57,920 nucleotides of DNA from Streptomyces endocoffeicus (GTDB lineage Bacteria; Actinomycetota; Actinomycetes; Streptomycetales; Streptomycetaceae). Each line of letters begins with the position of its first letter. The first letter of the stretch is position 1. The translations under genes and the position numbers were made by a program. The notes under the pieces were generated by a model. That model was not told the origin of the DNA, did not search any database, and saw only the letters and a program-made list of their open reading frames with translations. Shown one piece after another: positions 33,749-41,791 of this stretch. The stretch covers positions 1 through 57,920 of the forward strand of contig NZ_JAERRG010000044.1 in the NCBI RefSeq assembly GCF_016741935.1, in the 5' to 3' direction.

Positions 33749-34607
33749 CCTCCGCACTACCACCGACACCCGCCCGCGTCACACCAAACGTCGGGCGGGC
33801 CGGCTCACCGTGCAGCTCGTCATGACGGCCGCCTGCATCCTCACCGCCGCACCTGTCGTCTGGATGATCGGCATCAGCTTCAAACGACCTGCCGACATCT
33901 TCGACAGCCCGCTCAACCCGCTACCGACGCACCCCACACTGGCCAACTACGTAGACGCCTTCACCACCAGCGACGTCCCCCATCAGTTCCTCAACAGCAT
34001 GATCTTCGCCGGAGGCACCACGCTCGGGCAGCTCGCCGTCGCCGTCCCGGCCGCCTACGCGTTCAGCCAGTGGACGTTTCGCGGCGCGAACGTCCTCTTC
34101 ACGATCTTCCTCGCGTCGCTACCCATCCCGTTCATTGTCTTCCTGATCCCGAACTACATCCTGGTGGCCCAGGCCGGGCTGTTGAACACCTACGGCGGCC
34201 TGATCATCCCGCAACTGGCCAGCGCCTATGGGGTCTTCCTGCTGCGACAGCATTTCCGGACGTTTCCCCGGGCCATCCTGGAAGCGGCCCGGCTCGACGG
34301 CGCAAGCGAAACGACCGTGATCACACGCATCCTGCTGCCGGCCGTCCGCGGGCCGGTCGTGTCGCTGGGAGTCTTTGTCTTCGTCGGCGCGTGGAACGAG
34401 TACGTCTGGCCGAGCCTGGTGGCGCCACGTCCCGACATGCAGATCCTGACCGTCGGCCTGGCCCAGTTCGCCAGTGCCGAGGGCGGCAATCAGTGGGGGC
34501 CGACGATGGCCGCCGCGACACTGGTCTCCGTCCCTACCCTCGCCGCGTACCTGCTGCTCAGGCGCCAGATCGTCGCCGCCGTCGCCGCAGGCACCGTCCA
34601 CGGATGA
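33738..34607 (+). CDS. Sugar ABC transporter permease (MalG/UgpE type), importer 2
   Basis: 289 aa, six membrane segments, EAA loop AILEAARLDGASETTVITRI. The ATG at 33738 overlaps the 3' end of the partner permease by 11 nt. Confidence 0.92.
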   Translation: MTTSLRTTTDTRPRHTKRRAGRLTVQLVMTAACILTAAPVVWMIGISFKRPADIFDSPLNPLPTHPTLANYVDAFTTSDVPHQFLNSMIFAGGTTLGQLAVAVPAAYAFSQWTFRGANVLFTIFLASLPIPFIVFLIPNYILVAQAGLLNTYGGLIIPQLASAYGVFLLRQHFRTFPRAILEAARLDGASETTVITRILLPAVRGPVVSLGVFVFVGAWNEYVWPSLVAPRPDMQILTVGLAQFASAEGGNQWGPTMAAATLVSVPTLAAYLLLRRQIVAAVAAGTVHG

Positions 34608-34626
34608 CAACCTCGGAGGCCGACAC

Positions 34627-35730
34627 GTGAGAACCGAACACCACCTGATCGTCGATGGCCACAACGACATGTTGTGGAAGCACCACACATTGGCCGACCT
34701 CGACTTCGGCCGCCTGAACCTCGCGCAGGAGCAGCCACGGCTGCACACCGACCTCGTCCGCCTCAGCCGAGGTGGCGTCGGGGCGCAGTTCTGGTCGATC
34801 TGGGTGCCCTGCACCACTGACCGGGCCGCTATCCCAGCCCTGACCCTCGCGCAGATCGAGGCGGTCTTCCGGATGTGCGAGACCTATCCGCACCTCACGA
34901 CAGTGGCCCGGTCCGCCGACGACGTCGAACGCTGCTTCGCCGAGGGCCGGATCGCGTCGCTCATGGGCCTGGAGGGCGGGCACCAGATCCTCGACTCACT
35001 CGATGTCCTGCGTTTCCTGCACCGCAGCGGAATCAGATATATGACGTTGACCCATAACACGAACACCGACTGGGCTGACAGCGCGACGGACAAGCCCAAC
35101 GCCGGTGGCCTCACCGCGTTCGGCGAGCAAGTGGTCGCGACGATGAACGAGCTCGGCATGCTCGTCGACCTCTCGCACTGCGCCGACGCCACAGTCAACC
35201 ACGTCGCTCGTGTCACCACCGCGCCTCTGTTCTTCTCGCACTCCGGCGCCCGAGCTCTGTGCGACCACCCCCGCAACGTCACCGACGACACGTTGCAGGC
35301 GGTCGGCGTCAGCGGCGGGATCGTCATGGTCGTGTTCCTGCCGGCGTTCCTGTCCGCCGAGTACGGCGCGTGGTCCGCAGCCCACAAGGCCGAACAGCGC
35401 CACTGGACCGGCCCGGACGCCGGAGCCCGCGAAGCGGCATGGCTCGCGCACAACCCCAAGCCGCCCTGCGGCATCCGGGAGATCTGCGACCACATCGAGC
35501 ACGTCCGCGACGTCGCCGGCATCGCCCACGTCGGAATCGGCAGCGACTTCGACGGCATGACGCCCCCCGACGACATGGCCTCGGTGGACCGCTACCCCGC
35601 ACTGCTCGCAGAGCTCGACCGGCGCGGATGGTCGAGCTCCGACCTGGCCGCGCTGACCCACGGCAATGTCCTGCGCGTCCTGCGCACGACCGAGGAGTGC
35701 GCAGGTAAGGCCATGAGCATAGGCACATGA
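34627..35730 (+). CDS. Membrane dipeptidase family protein (peptidase M19)
   Basis: 367 aa, full length for renal-dipeptidase-type enzymes. Zinc ligands are visible: HxD in VDGHNDMLW, Glu in GLEGGHQ, His in VDLSHC, His in FFSHSGARAL, and Asp in GIGSDFDGM. No signal peptide, so it acts in the cytoplasm. GTG start with GGAGG upstream, 20 nt after the permease. Known members hydrolyse dipeptides, including D-residues, and beta-lactams. Being in a sugar-importer operon is unusual and may indicate a substrate with an amide linkage. Confidence 0.9.
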   Translation: MRTEHHLIVDGHNDMLWKHHTLADLDFGRLNLAQEQPRLHTDLVRLSRGGVGAQFWSIWVPCTTDRAAIPALTLAQIEAVFRMCETYPHLTTVARSADDVERCFAEGRIASLMGLEGGHQILDSLDVLRFLHRSGIRYMTLTHNTNTDWADSATDKPNAGGLTAFGEQVVATMNELGMLVDLSHCADATVNHVARVTTAPLFFSHSGARALCDHPRNVTDDTLQAVGVSGGIVMVVFLPAFLSAEYGAWSAAHKAEQRHWTGPDAGAREAAWLAHNPKPPCGIREICDHIEHVRDVAGIAHVGIGSDFDGMTPPDDMASVDRYPALLAELDRRGWSSSDLAALTHGNVLRVLRTTEECAGKAMSIGT

Positions 35731-35794
35731 CCCGGTCCCGCAGACCGGCCCAGGCACTCCGGTGCACGTGCCGACGGTCATGTAATTACCTGAC

Positions 35795-36070
35795 GCCGAA
35801 CCCGCCCATCGACAAGCGATGCCTGCTGAACCGTGACCTGGTTGCCAAGATGCTGGACTGGATAGGCAGGCGTCCGCGTCGCGGACGCCTCTACCGGGCC
35901 TTCTTCGCCACCTTCTACTACGCGGGTCTCCGTCCCGAGGAGGCCGTCGCCCTCCGTGTGGGTGACGCCACCTTGCCGGAGACAGGCTGGGGCGAGTTCC
36001 TCGTCCACGAAGCCCAGCCCGAAGTCGGCAGCCAGCGGACCGACACCGGCGACGTCCACGAGGAACGTCG
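35795..36070 (+). pseudogene. Tyrosine recombinase (phage-type integrase) internal fragment
   Basis: Reads LLNRDLVAKMLDWIGRRPRR, then FFATFYYAGLRPEEAVALRV with the first catalytic Arg, GWGEFLVHEAQPEVGSQRTD and DVHEERR, as in integrases of actinomycete integrative elements. The N-terminus and the C-terminal HxxR...Y part are missing. Its 3' end is fused to a reversed WbsX fragment. Confidence 0.75.
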
Positions 36071-36485
36071 GCACCGTACCGCTCTTCCAGGGATGAATAT
36101 TGGTCCAGTGGTGATTGGCCCACATAACGGCGAACTTCATGTCATGGGCCGCCGTGTTCGGAATAAAAGCTGTCTCCAGCGGCCGCTCCAGGTACGGGTG
36201 GTCGTCGTACCAGTACCAGTCGAACAAGAAGGCGTTCACGCCATGCCGGATGGCCATTTCCATCTTGTTTTTCATGACGGCCGGGTCGGCTTCGTCCTCA
36301 TATCCGAGCAGCGGAATGCGTGGCTGAACGTGATTCTCGAATCGCGGTGTTGCCTGCTTCGTCAGCTCCCATTCGGTCCATCCTTGGCCGTGCCACTTCT
36401 CATTACGTGGATCCACGTGGTAGTTCGGGAAGTAGTAGGCCGCGATCGTTGCGGCATCCGGATTTGAACGCGGCTGTTCTCTCAT
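36066..36485 (-). pseudogene. WbsX/GH99-like N-terminal fragment
   Basis: About 135 residues from ATG 36485: TIAAYYFPNYHVDPRNEKWH, WTEWELTKQATPRFENHVQP, DWYWYDDHPYLERPLETAFI and MWANHHWTNIHPWKSGTV. It is about three-quarters identical to the start of the complete gene at 40576, then breaks where the integrase fragment begins. A truncated duplicate caused by rearrangement. Confidence 0.85.
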
Positions 36486-36924
36486 GGGTGTGATGCTATT
36501 GACTGTATAGTCGGCTCGCCATCAAATGGGGCGCTAGAAATAGGACGATGTTGACCCGACCGCTTGAGGTGGAGCTGTACGCCGGCGGTAGGCCGGCGGC
36601 CAAAGGGTGGACTGGGCCAGGGGAGCGGCTGCTGAGCGGCGCGATCGACGTGTGGTGGGCGAGGGCGGCGACGAGGAGGGGAAGGGGTGCCCGGCGAGCC
36701 TCCCTGGAGACTGCCGCAGAGTCAAGTCCGTCCTAGTTTTGGTCAACCTCCACCATGGTGGATCGGATTCTCGCTGGTTAGCGTCACCGCCATGAGTCCG
36801 TAGCGCAACGTACTCGTAAACAATCTCCACGTCGCGGCGTGGCGGAAAGGTCCGGACCGACGGTGACTGTTCGGAATCCCGAGGATCTCCGTCAGTCGCG
36901 TTTTCCCGAAGGGCGGATCGAACC
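36486..36924. other. Intergenic region with two palindromes upstream of importer 3
   Basis: No convincing gene; the short ORFs here show no family features. GACTGTATAGTC (36501-36512) lies just upstream of the truncated WbsX start, and TCCACCATGGTGGA (36749-36762) is a fully self-complementary 14-mer about 165 nt before the importer 3 permease. Both could be operators; no clear -35/-10 pair was identified. Confidence 0.45.
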
Positions 36925-37911
36925 GTGGTGAGCATCAGCGAAGTCGCCGCCGGGCCTGAAGAGTCCGGTACGGATAATGGCCCACCGCCGCAGCGAAAAC
37001 GCCGTGGCTCGCGGCTGCTGCGCCGTCTTTGGCGGGATCGGGTTTTTCTGCTGCTGATGGTTCCCGGCGTAATCTACTTCTTGACTTTCCACTACGGGGT
37101 GTTCTTCGGGAACATCATTGCCTTCAAAGATTATGTGCCCTTCGACGGGTTCTGGGGCAGTGCCTGGGTCGGCGGCAAGAACTTCACGGATCTATTCGGT
37201 GATGCCGATTTCTGGCGTGCGGCCCTCAACACTGTGGAGATAGCCTGCCTGCAGCTGATCTTCTTCTTCCCTGCGCCGCTGGCCCTGGCGCTGCTGCTGC
37301 ACAGCCTCACCTCGAACGCGCTGCGACGCGTCATCCAGTCGATCGTCTACCTGCCGCATTTCATGTCCTGGGTGATCGTCGTCGCGATGGCGCAGCAGGT
37401 GCTCGGCGCCACCGGCCTCTTCAATTCGGCGCTGTCCTCGGCGGGGCTGCACACCGTCGACATCATCGGCGACCCCGACCTGTTCAAGCCGCTCACCGTC
37501 CTGCAGGTGATCTGGAAGGACTGCGGCTGGGGCACCATCATCTTCCTCGCCGCGCTCACCCAAGTCGATGACCAGCTGTACGAGGCGTCGGCGATCGACG
37601 GAGCGGGGCCCTGGCGACGGTTCTGGCACATCACGCTCCCGACCATCCGCCCCATCATCCTGCTCCTGCTGATCATGAAGATCGGCGACATCCTGTCCGT
37701 CGGTTTCGAGCAGATCCTGCTGCAGCGCGACGCGGCGGGCGCACAGGCCGCCGAGATCATCGACACCTTCGTCTACTACCAGGGCATCATCGGCGGCAAC
37801 TACGGCTACGGCGCGGCGGCCGGCCTCTTCAAGGGCGTCGTGGGGGCGATCCTCGTCTTCACCGCCAACAGGGTCGCGCATCGCTTCGGAGAGCAAGGGG
37901 TGTACAAGTGA
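36925..37911 (+). CDS. Polysaccharide ABC transporter permease (LplB/YteP-like), importer 3
   Basis: 328 aa, six membrane segments, EAA loop QLYEASAIDGAGPWRRFWHI. The RDRVFLLLMVPGVIYFLTFHYGVFFGNIIAF start is typical of LplB-type permeases for larger oligosaccharides, as in the rhamnogalacturonan importer YteP-YtcP-YtcQ of Bacillus. The GTG GTG start is ambiguous by one codon. In this operon the permeases precede the binding protein. Confidence 0.9.
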   Translation: MVSISEVAAGPEESGTDNGPPPQRKRRGSRLLRRLWRDRVFLLLMVPGVIYFLTFHYGVFFGNIIAFKDYVPFDGFWGSAWVGGKNFTDLFGDADFWRAALNTVEIACLQLIFFFPAPLALALLLHSLTSNALRRVIQSIVYLPHFMSWVIVVAMAQQVLGATGLFNSALSSAGLHTVDIIGDPDLFKPLTVLQVIWKDCGWGTIIFLAALTQVDDQLYEASAIDGAGPWRRFWHITLPTIRPIILLLLIMKIGDILSVGFEQILLQRDAAGAQAAEIIDTFVYYQGIIGGNYGYGAAAGLFKGVVGAILVFTANRVAHRFGEQGVYK

Positions 37912-38834
37912 GCGTCGTCCTGGGGACCCGAGCGGGCCGTGGAGTAAAGCGTCAGGTGCGTCCGGCCTGGATGGAAAGGCCTCACCCTGTCACCCTGGCC
38001 GCGAAGGGGATCGCACTGGCGGTGACCGTCGTGCTGGTGCTGGTGCCGTTCCTGGTGGTGATCTCGACCTCGCTGGCCTCCCCGAGGGAGGTCATCGACA
38101 ACGGCGGCTGGGTGCTGTGGCCGGCGAACCCGACCCTGGACGCCTACCGGGAGATCTTCAGCGGCTCCGTGGTCACCCACGCGCTGTGGGTGAGCATCGG
38201 GGTCACGCTGCTCGGCACGGCCGCCAGCATGGCCTGCACGATCATGCTGGCCTATGCGCTGGCCCGGCCCAAGGTCTTCGGCGCCAAGCCGGTACTCCTG
38301 CTGGTGCTCTTCACCTTCCTCTTCCCGCCCGGCATGATCCCCACCTATCTGATGGTCAAGAGCCTGGGCCTGCTGGACAACTACCTCGCCCTCATCGCCC
38401 CGATGCTCCTCAGCGTCTTCAACCTGGTGGTCCTACGAGGCTTCTTCCAGTCCATCCCGGAGGAACTCTTCGAAGCCGCCCGCCTCGACGGCGCAGGCAA
38501 CTTCCGCATCCTGCTCTCCGTGGTGCTGCCGCTGTCCAAAGCGGCACTGGCCGTGGTCGCCCTCTTCTACGCCGTCGCCTACTGGAACTCCTGGTTCCAG
38601 GCGTCGATCTACCTCAACGACGACCACTGGCCGCTGCAGCAGGTGCTCCGCACCTACGTGCTCAGCGGCGCCCAGCTGGGTAACGGGACACCGGGCGGTG
38701 ACTCCGCCATGGCTGCCCCGCAGACGATCCAGATGGCCGTGCTGGTCGTCGCGACGATCCCGATCCTCATCGTCTACCCATTCCTGCAGAAGTACTTCGC
38801 CAAGGGCGCCCTCACCGGCGCGATCAAGAGCTGA
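37908..38834 (+). CDS. Polysaccharide ABC transporter permease (LplC/YtcP-like), importer 3
   Basis: 308 aa, six membrane segments, EAA loop ELFEAARLDGAGNFRILLSV, and the LplC-type ending FLQKYFAKGALTGAIKS. GTG start overlaps the partner stop (GTGA). Confidence 0.92.
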   Translation: MSVVLGTRAGRGVKRQVRPAWMERPHPVTLAAKGIALAVTVVLVLVPFLVVISTSLASPREVIDNGGWVLWPANPTLDAYREIFSGSVVTHALWVSIGVTLLGTAASMACTIMLAYALARPKVFGAKPVLLLVLFTFLFPPGMIPTYLMVKSLGLLDNYLALIAPMLLSVFNLVVLRGFFQSIPEELFEAARLDGAGNFRILLSVVLPLSKAALAVVALFYAVAYWNSWFQASIYLNDDHWPLQQVLRTYVLSGAQLGNGTPGGDSAMAAPQTIQMAVLVVATIPILIVYPFLQKYFAKGALTGAIKS

Positions 38835-38901
38835 CTTTCACAGCATGCCAGTCGGCACCCGTGGTGCCTGCTGCCACCGTTCTCGAAGGGAACGTACTAC
38901 C

Positions 38902-40560
38902 GTGCCTGAAATCTCTCGCCGTACCCTGTTGCGCTCCATCGGAGTGGCCTCCGCAGCGGTGGCCGCACCCACGCTGCTGACCTCTTGCAGCACTTCCGGA
39001 TCCGGCGGCAGTGCCTCCAATAGGGGTGCCGATCTGGCGCCGTGGCCGACCTACATTCCCAAGACCGGGCCCGCACCGGATCTCAAGGGCGACCCGAAGA
39101 CAGGAGTACAGGACGCCTATCTGACGTACCCGGACAAGCTGACAAAGGGCACCTCGGGCGTCCCGGGCGACGGCTCCACGCTCAAGGTCATGACGGTCAC
39201 CTTCGGCGTCACGCCGAAGCCCGAGGCGCAGAACAAGTACTGGCAGGCCATGGAGAAGGCCCTCGGCGTGAAGATCGACTTTACGACGGTGCCGGCCGCA
39301 GACTTCCAGAGCAAGCTCGCCACCGTCATGGCAGGCAACGATCTGCCCGACGTCCTCAACCTCGCCGGCAGCGCCAATATTGCCCGCGAGGGCGAGTTCA
39401 TCGTCAAGACTATGGCCAACCTGTCGGACTTCCTCTCCGGCGATGCCATCAAGGACTACCCGAACCTCGCCAACATCCCCACCGAATCCTGGAAGGGCGT
39501 AGGCAGGTTCCACGGCGGAATCTACGGGATTCCGATCCATCGTCCCAGGCCGGTCACAGCCTTGTGGATCAACGGAACGAGCTTCGAGAAGCAAGGCTAC
39601 CGCCTCGGGGATTCCGACTACAGTCGCGACGACTTCACCGAGATCGTCTCGTCGCTCACCCGTGGCAAGCGGTACGGCACTGGTGCGAGCAAGGACAACC
39701 CGTTCGGCTGGTGGGCACATGCACAAGCTCACGGAGTACCCAACACTTGGTCGCACTCCAACGGAAAGTTCACCTCGTATTTCGAAAGCGACCGCTTCGA
39801 GGAGATGCTCTCGTACCTGAACAGCCTCTGGAAGAAGAAGCTGTACTTCCCGGAATCGACCTCGATCTCTGGCGTCGACCTCACGACCCGATTCTACAAC
39901 GGCACCGTGCAGTCGTACATGGGAGGCTTTAGCGCCTACCTGACCACGCTGAAGATGGTGCATGGCTTCGATGCCATGCCCATGACCCCGTATGCCCCCA
40001 AGGGGATCACACCGGCAAACTGGGCGAGCAAAGGATACTTCGGCTACACCGTCATCAACAAGAAGATGTCAACGTCGAAGATCAAGATGGTGCTGCGAGT
40101 CCTGGACCACCTGGCTTCGCCGTTCGGCACCGAGGAGTATCAGCGGATGCACTACGGCGTAGAGGGCGTCCACTTCACCTACAACAAGGACGGCGACCCG
40201 ATGCCGACCAAACTGGGCGGGACGGAGAACATCACGAATCTTCCCTTCTACTATCTGTGCGACGCCCCCCAGGTGCTGTACGTTCCCGGCGCACAGTCCG
40301 GCATCCGGTCTCTCCATGCGTGGGAGAAGCAGGTCTGCCCGGGAATGGTCAACGATGCGTCTGCGGGGCTGCGCTCGGCAACCTATTCAACGCGTTGGGC
40401 CACGCTCGCTCGCGGCATCGACGATTCCATCACGGCGATTGTCACGGGCCGGCAGCCGCTCAGCTCGTGGGGCGCCGCAGCGAAGAAGTTCAAGTCCGGA
40501 GGCGGCGGCAAGATTGCTGAAGAGTATGCCGAGGAGTACGCGGCGAACTCCGCGAAGTGA
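38902..40560 (+). CDS. LplA-like oligosaccharide-binding lipoprotein, importer 3
   Basis: 552 aa, the large LplA/YtcQ class. Twin-arginine EISRRTLLRSIG and lipobox LLTSC at ~28. GTG 38902 follows AAGGGAA. WPTYIPKTGPAPDLKGD and later aromatic-rich segments fit binding of an extended glycan. Followed 15 nt downstream by a cytoplasmic WbsX/GH99-like gene, so import and cleavage are coupled. Confidence 0.88.
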   Translation: MPEISRRTLLRSIGVASAAVAAPTLLTSCSTSGSGGSASNRGADLAPWPTYIPKTGPAPDLKGDPKTGVQDAYLTYPDKLTKGTSGVPGDGSTLKVMTVTFGVTPKPEAQNKYWQAMEKALGVKIDFTTVPAADFQSKLATVMAGNDLPDVLNLAGSANIAREGEFIVKTMANLSDFLSGDAIKDYPNLANIPTESWKGVGRFHGGIYGIPIHRPRPVTALWINGTSFEKQGYRLGDSDYSRDDFTEIVSSLTRGKRYGTGASKDNPFGWWAHAQAHGVPNTWSHSNGKFTSYFESDRFEEMLSYLNSLWKKKLYFPESTSISGVDLTTRFYNGTVQSYMGGFSAYLTTLKMVHGFDAMPMTPYAPKGITPANWASKGYFGYTVINKKMSTSKIKMVLRVLDHLASPFGTEEYQRMHYGVEGVHFTYNKDGDPMPTKLGGTENITNLPFYYLCDAPQVLYVPGAQSGIRSLHAWEKQVCPGMVNDASAGLRSATYSTRWATLARGIDDSITAIVTGRQPLSSWGAAAKKFKSGGGGKIAEEYAEEYAANSAK

Positions 40561-40575
40561 GCAGGGGTGCTCTGT

Positions 40576-41709
40576 ATGAATGGGCATGAGGTAACGATCG
40601 CGGCGTACTACTTCCCGAACTACCACGTCGATCCCCGCAACGAACAGTGGCACGGCGAGGGGTGGACGGAGTGGGAGCTGACGAGGAAGGCCACGCCTCG
40701 GTTTGAAGGGCACATTCAGCCGCGCGTTCCGCTGCATGGGTATGAGGACGAAGCCGATCCGGCCGTGATGGCCGGGAAGATCGAGATGGCCACCAGTCAT
40801 GGCGTGAATGCCTTCATCTTCGACTGGTACTGGTACGGCGGGCGGCCGTATCTGGAGCGCGCGCTGGAGCAGGCGTTCCTGCCGACGGCCGCCGACCGCG
40901 AGATGAAGTTCGCCGTCATGTGGGCGAACCACCACTGGACGAACATCCACCCGTGGAAGTCGGGTACCACCACCACTGAACTGGAGTCGGGGAGCGTCGA
41001 TGCCGCCCAGTTCCGGGAAGCCACGGACTACTTGCTGGAGCGCTACGTCAGCCACCCGGCCTATCTGCACTTGGACGGCCGGCCCTACCTGTCGATCTAC
41101 GACCTCACCACCCTCATCAAAGGACTCGGTGGCATCGATGCCACCAAGGCCGCGCTGGATGATCTGCGCGGGCGGGCCGCATGGGCCGGGCACAGCGGCC
41201 TGCATCTCAACGCCATCGCCCGTGACCAGCCGGTCCTGCCGCAGGACGGCATGGGGCTCGACGAAGCGACGGTGCTGACGCGTCTCGGCTTCGACAGCGT
41301 GACGTCCTACGTCTGGGCACATCACCATCCGCTTCCCATGTTGCTGACCCCGTACCCGTATGTGATGGCGCAGGCCGAGAAGGGCTGGACGGAGCTCGCG
41401 GCGAAGTTCGACCAGCCCTACTACCCCAACGTCACGGTCGGCTGGGATTCCTCGCCGCGGACGGTGCAGTCGGATGGGTTCAACCCGGCCCTGGGGTATC
41501 CGCACACCAACGTCATCTCTCAGTGCACGCCGGAGAACTTCGGTGAGGCCCTGGAGAGGGTGCGCGGCTATGTCGAGCGGACCGGGATGCCGCTGGTGAC
41601 GATCAACGCCTGGAACGAGTGGACCGAGGGCACCTACCTCGAACCCGACACCGTCCACGAATACGGCCACCTTGAACAGATCCGCAGGGTCTTCGGCACC
41701 CGCGCATAA
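40576..41709 (+). CDS. WbsX / GH99-like domain protein, probable glycoside hydrolase
   Basis: 377 aa TIM-barrel of the WbsX family, related to GH99. Motifs: AAYYFPNYHVDPRNEQWH, GWTEWELTRKATPRF, NAFIFDWYWYGGRPYLE, MWANHHWTNIHPWKSG, and the C-terminal PLVTINAWNEWTEGTYLEPD with acidic residues at the expected active-site end. AGGGG lies 8 nt before ATG 40576; GTG 40567 is less likely. No signal peptide. It was originally annotated as a glycosyltransferase in O-antigen clusters, but its place between importer and degradative genes favours hydrolysis. A truncated copy is at 36066. Confidence 0.85.
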   Translation: MNGHEVTIAAYYFPNYHVDPRNEQWHGEGWTEWELTRKATPRFEGHIQPRVPLHGYEDEADPAVMAGKIEMATSHGVNAFIFDWYWYGGRPYLERALEQAFLPTAADREMKFAVMWANHHWTNIHPWKSGTTTTELESGSVDAAQFREATDYLLERYVSHPAYLHLDGRPYLSIYDLTTLIKGLGGIDATKAALDDLRGRAAWAGHSGLHLNAIARDQPVLPQDGMGLDEATVLTRLGFDSVTSYVWAHHHPLPMLLTPYPYVMAQAEKGWTELAAKFDQPYYPNVTVGWDSSPRTVQSDGFNPALGYPHTNVISQCTPENFGEALERVRGYVERTGMPLVTINAWNEWTEGTYLEPDTVHEYGHLEQIRRVFGTRA

Positions 41710-41791
41710 CAAGGCATCCCGCGGCCCGGCTCCCCACAGGCCGCAGGAGCATTTCCCGCCCGGTTCACCATCTTCTGGAGCACCGCACCCC

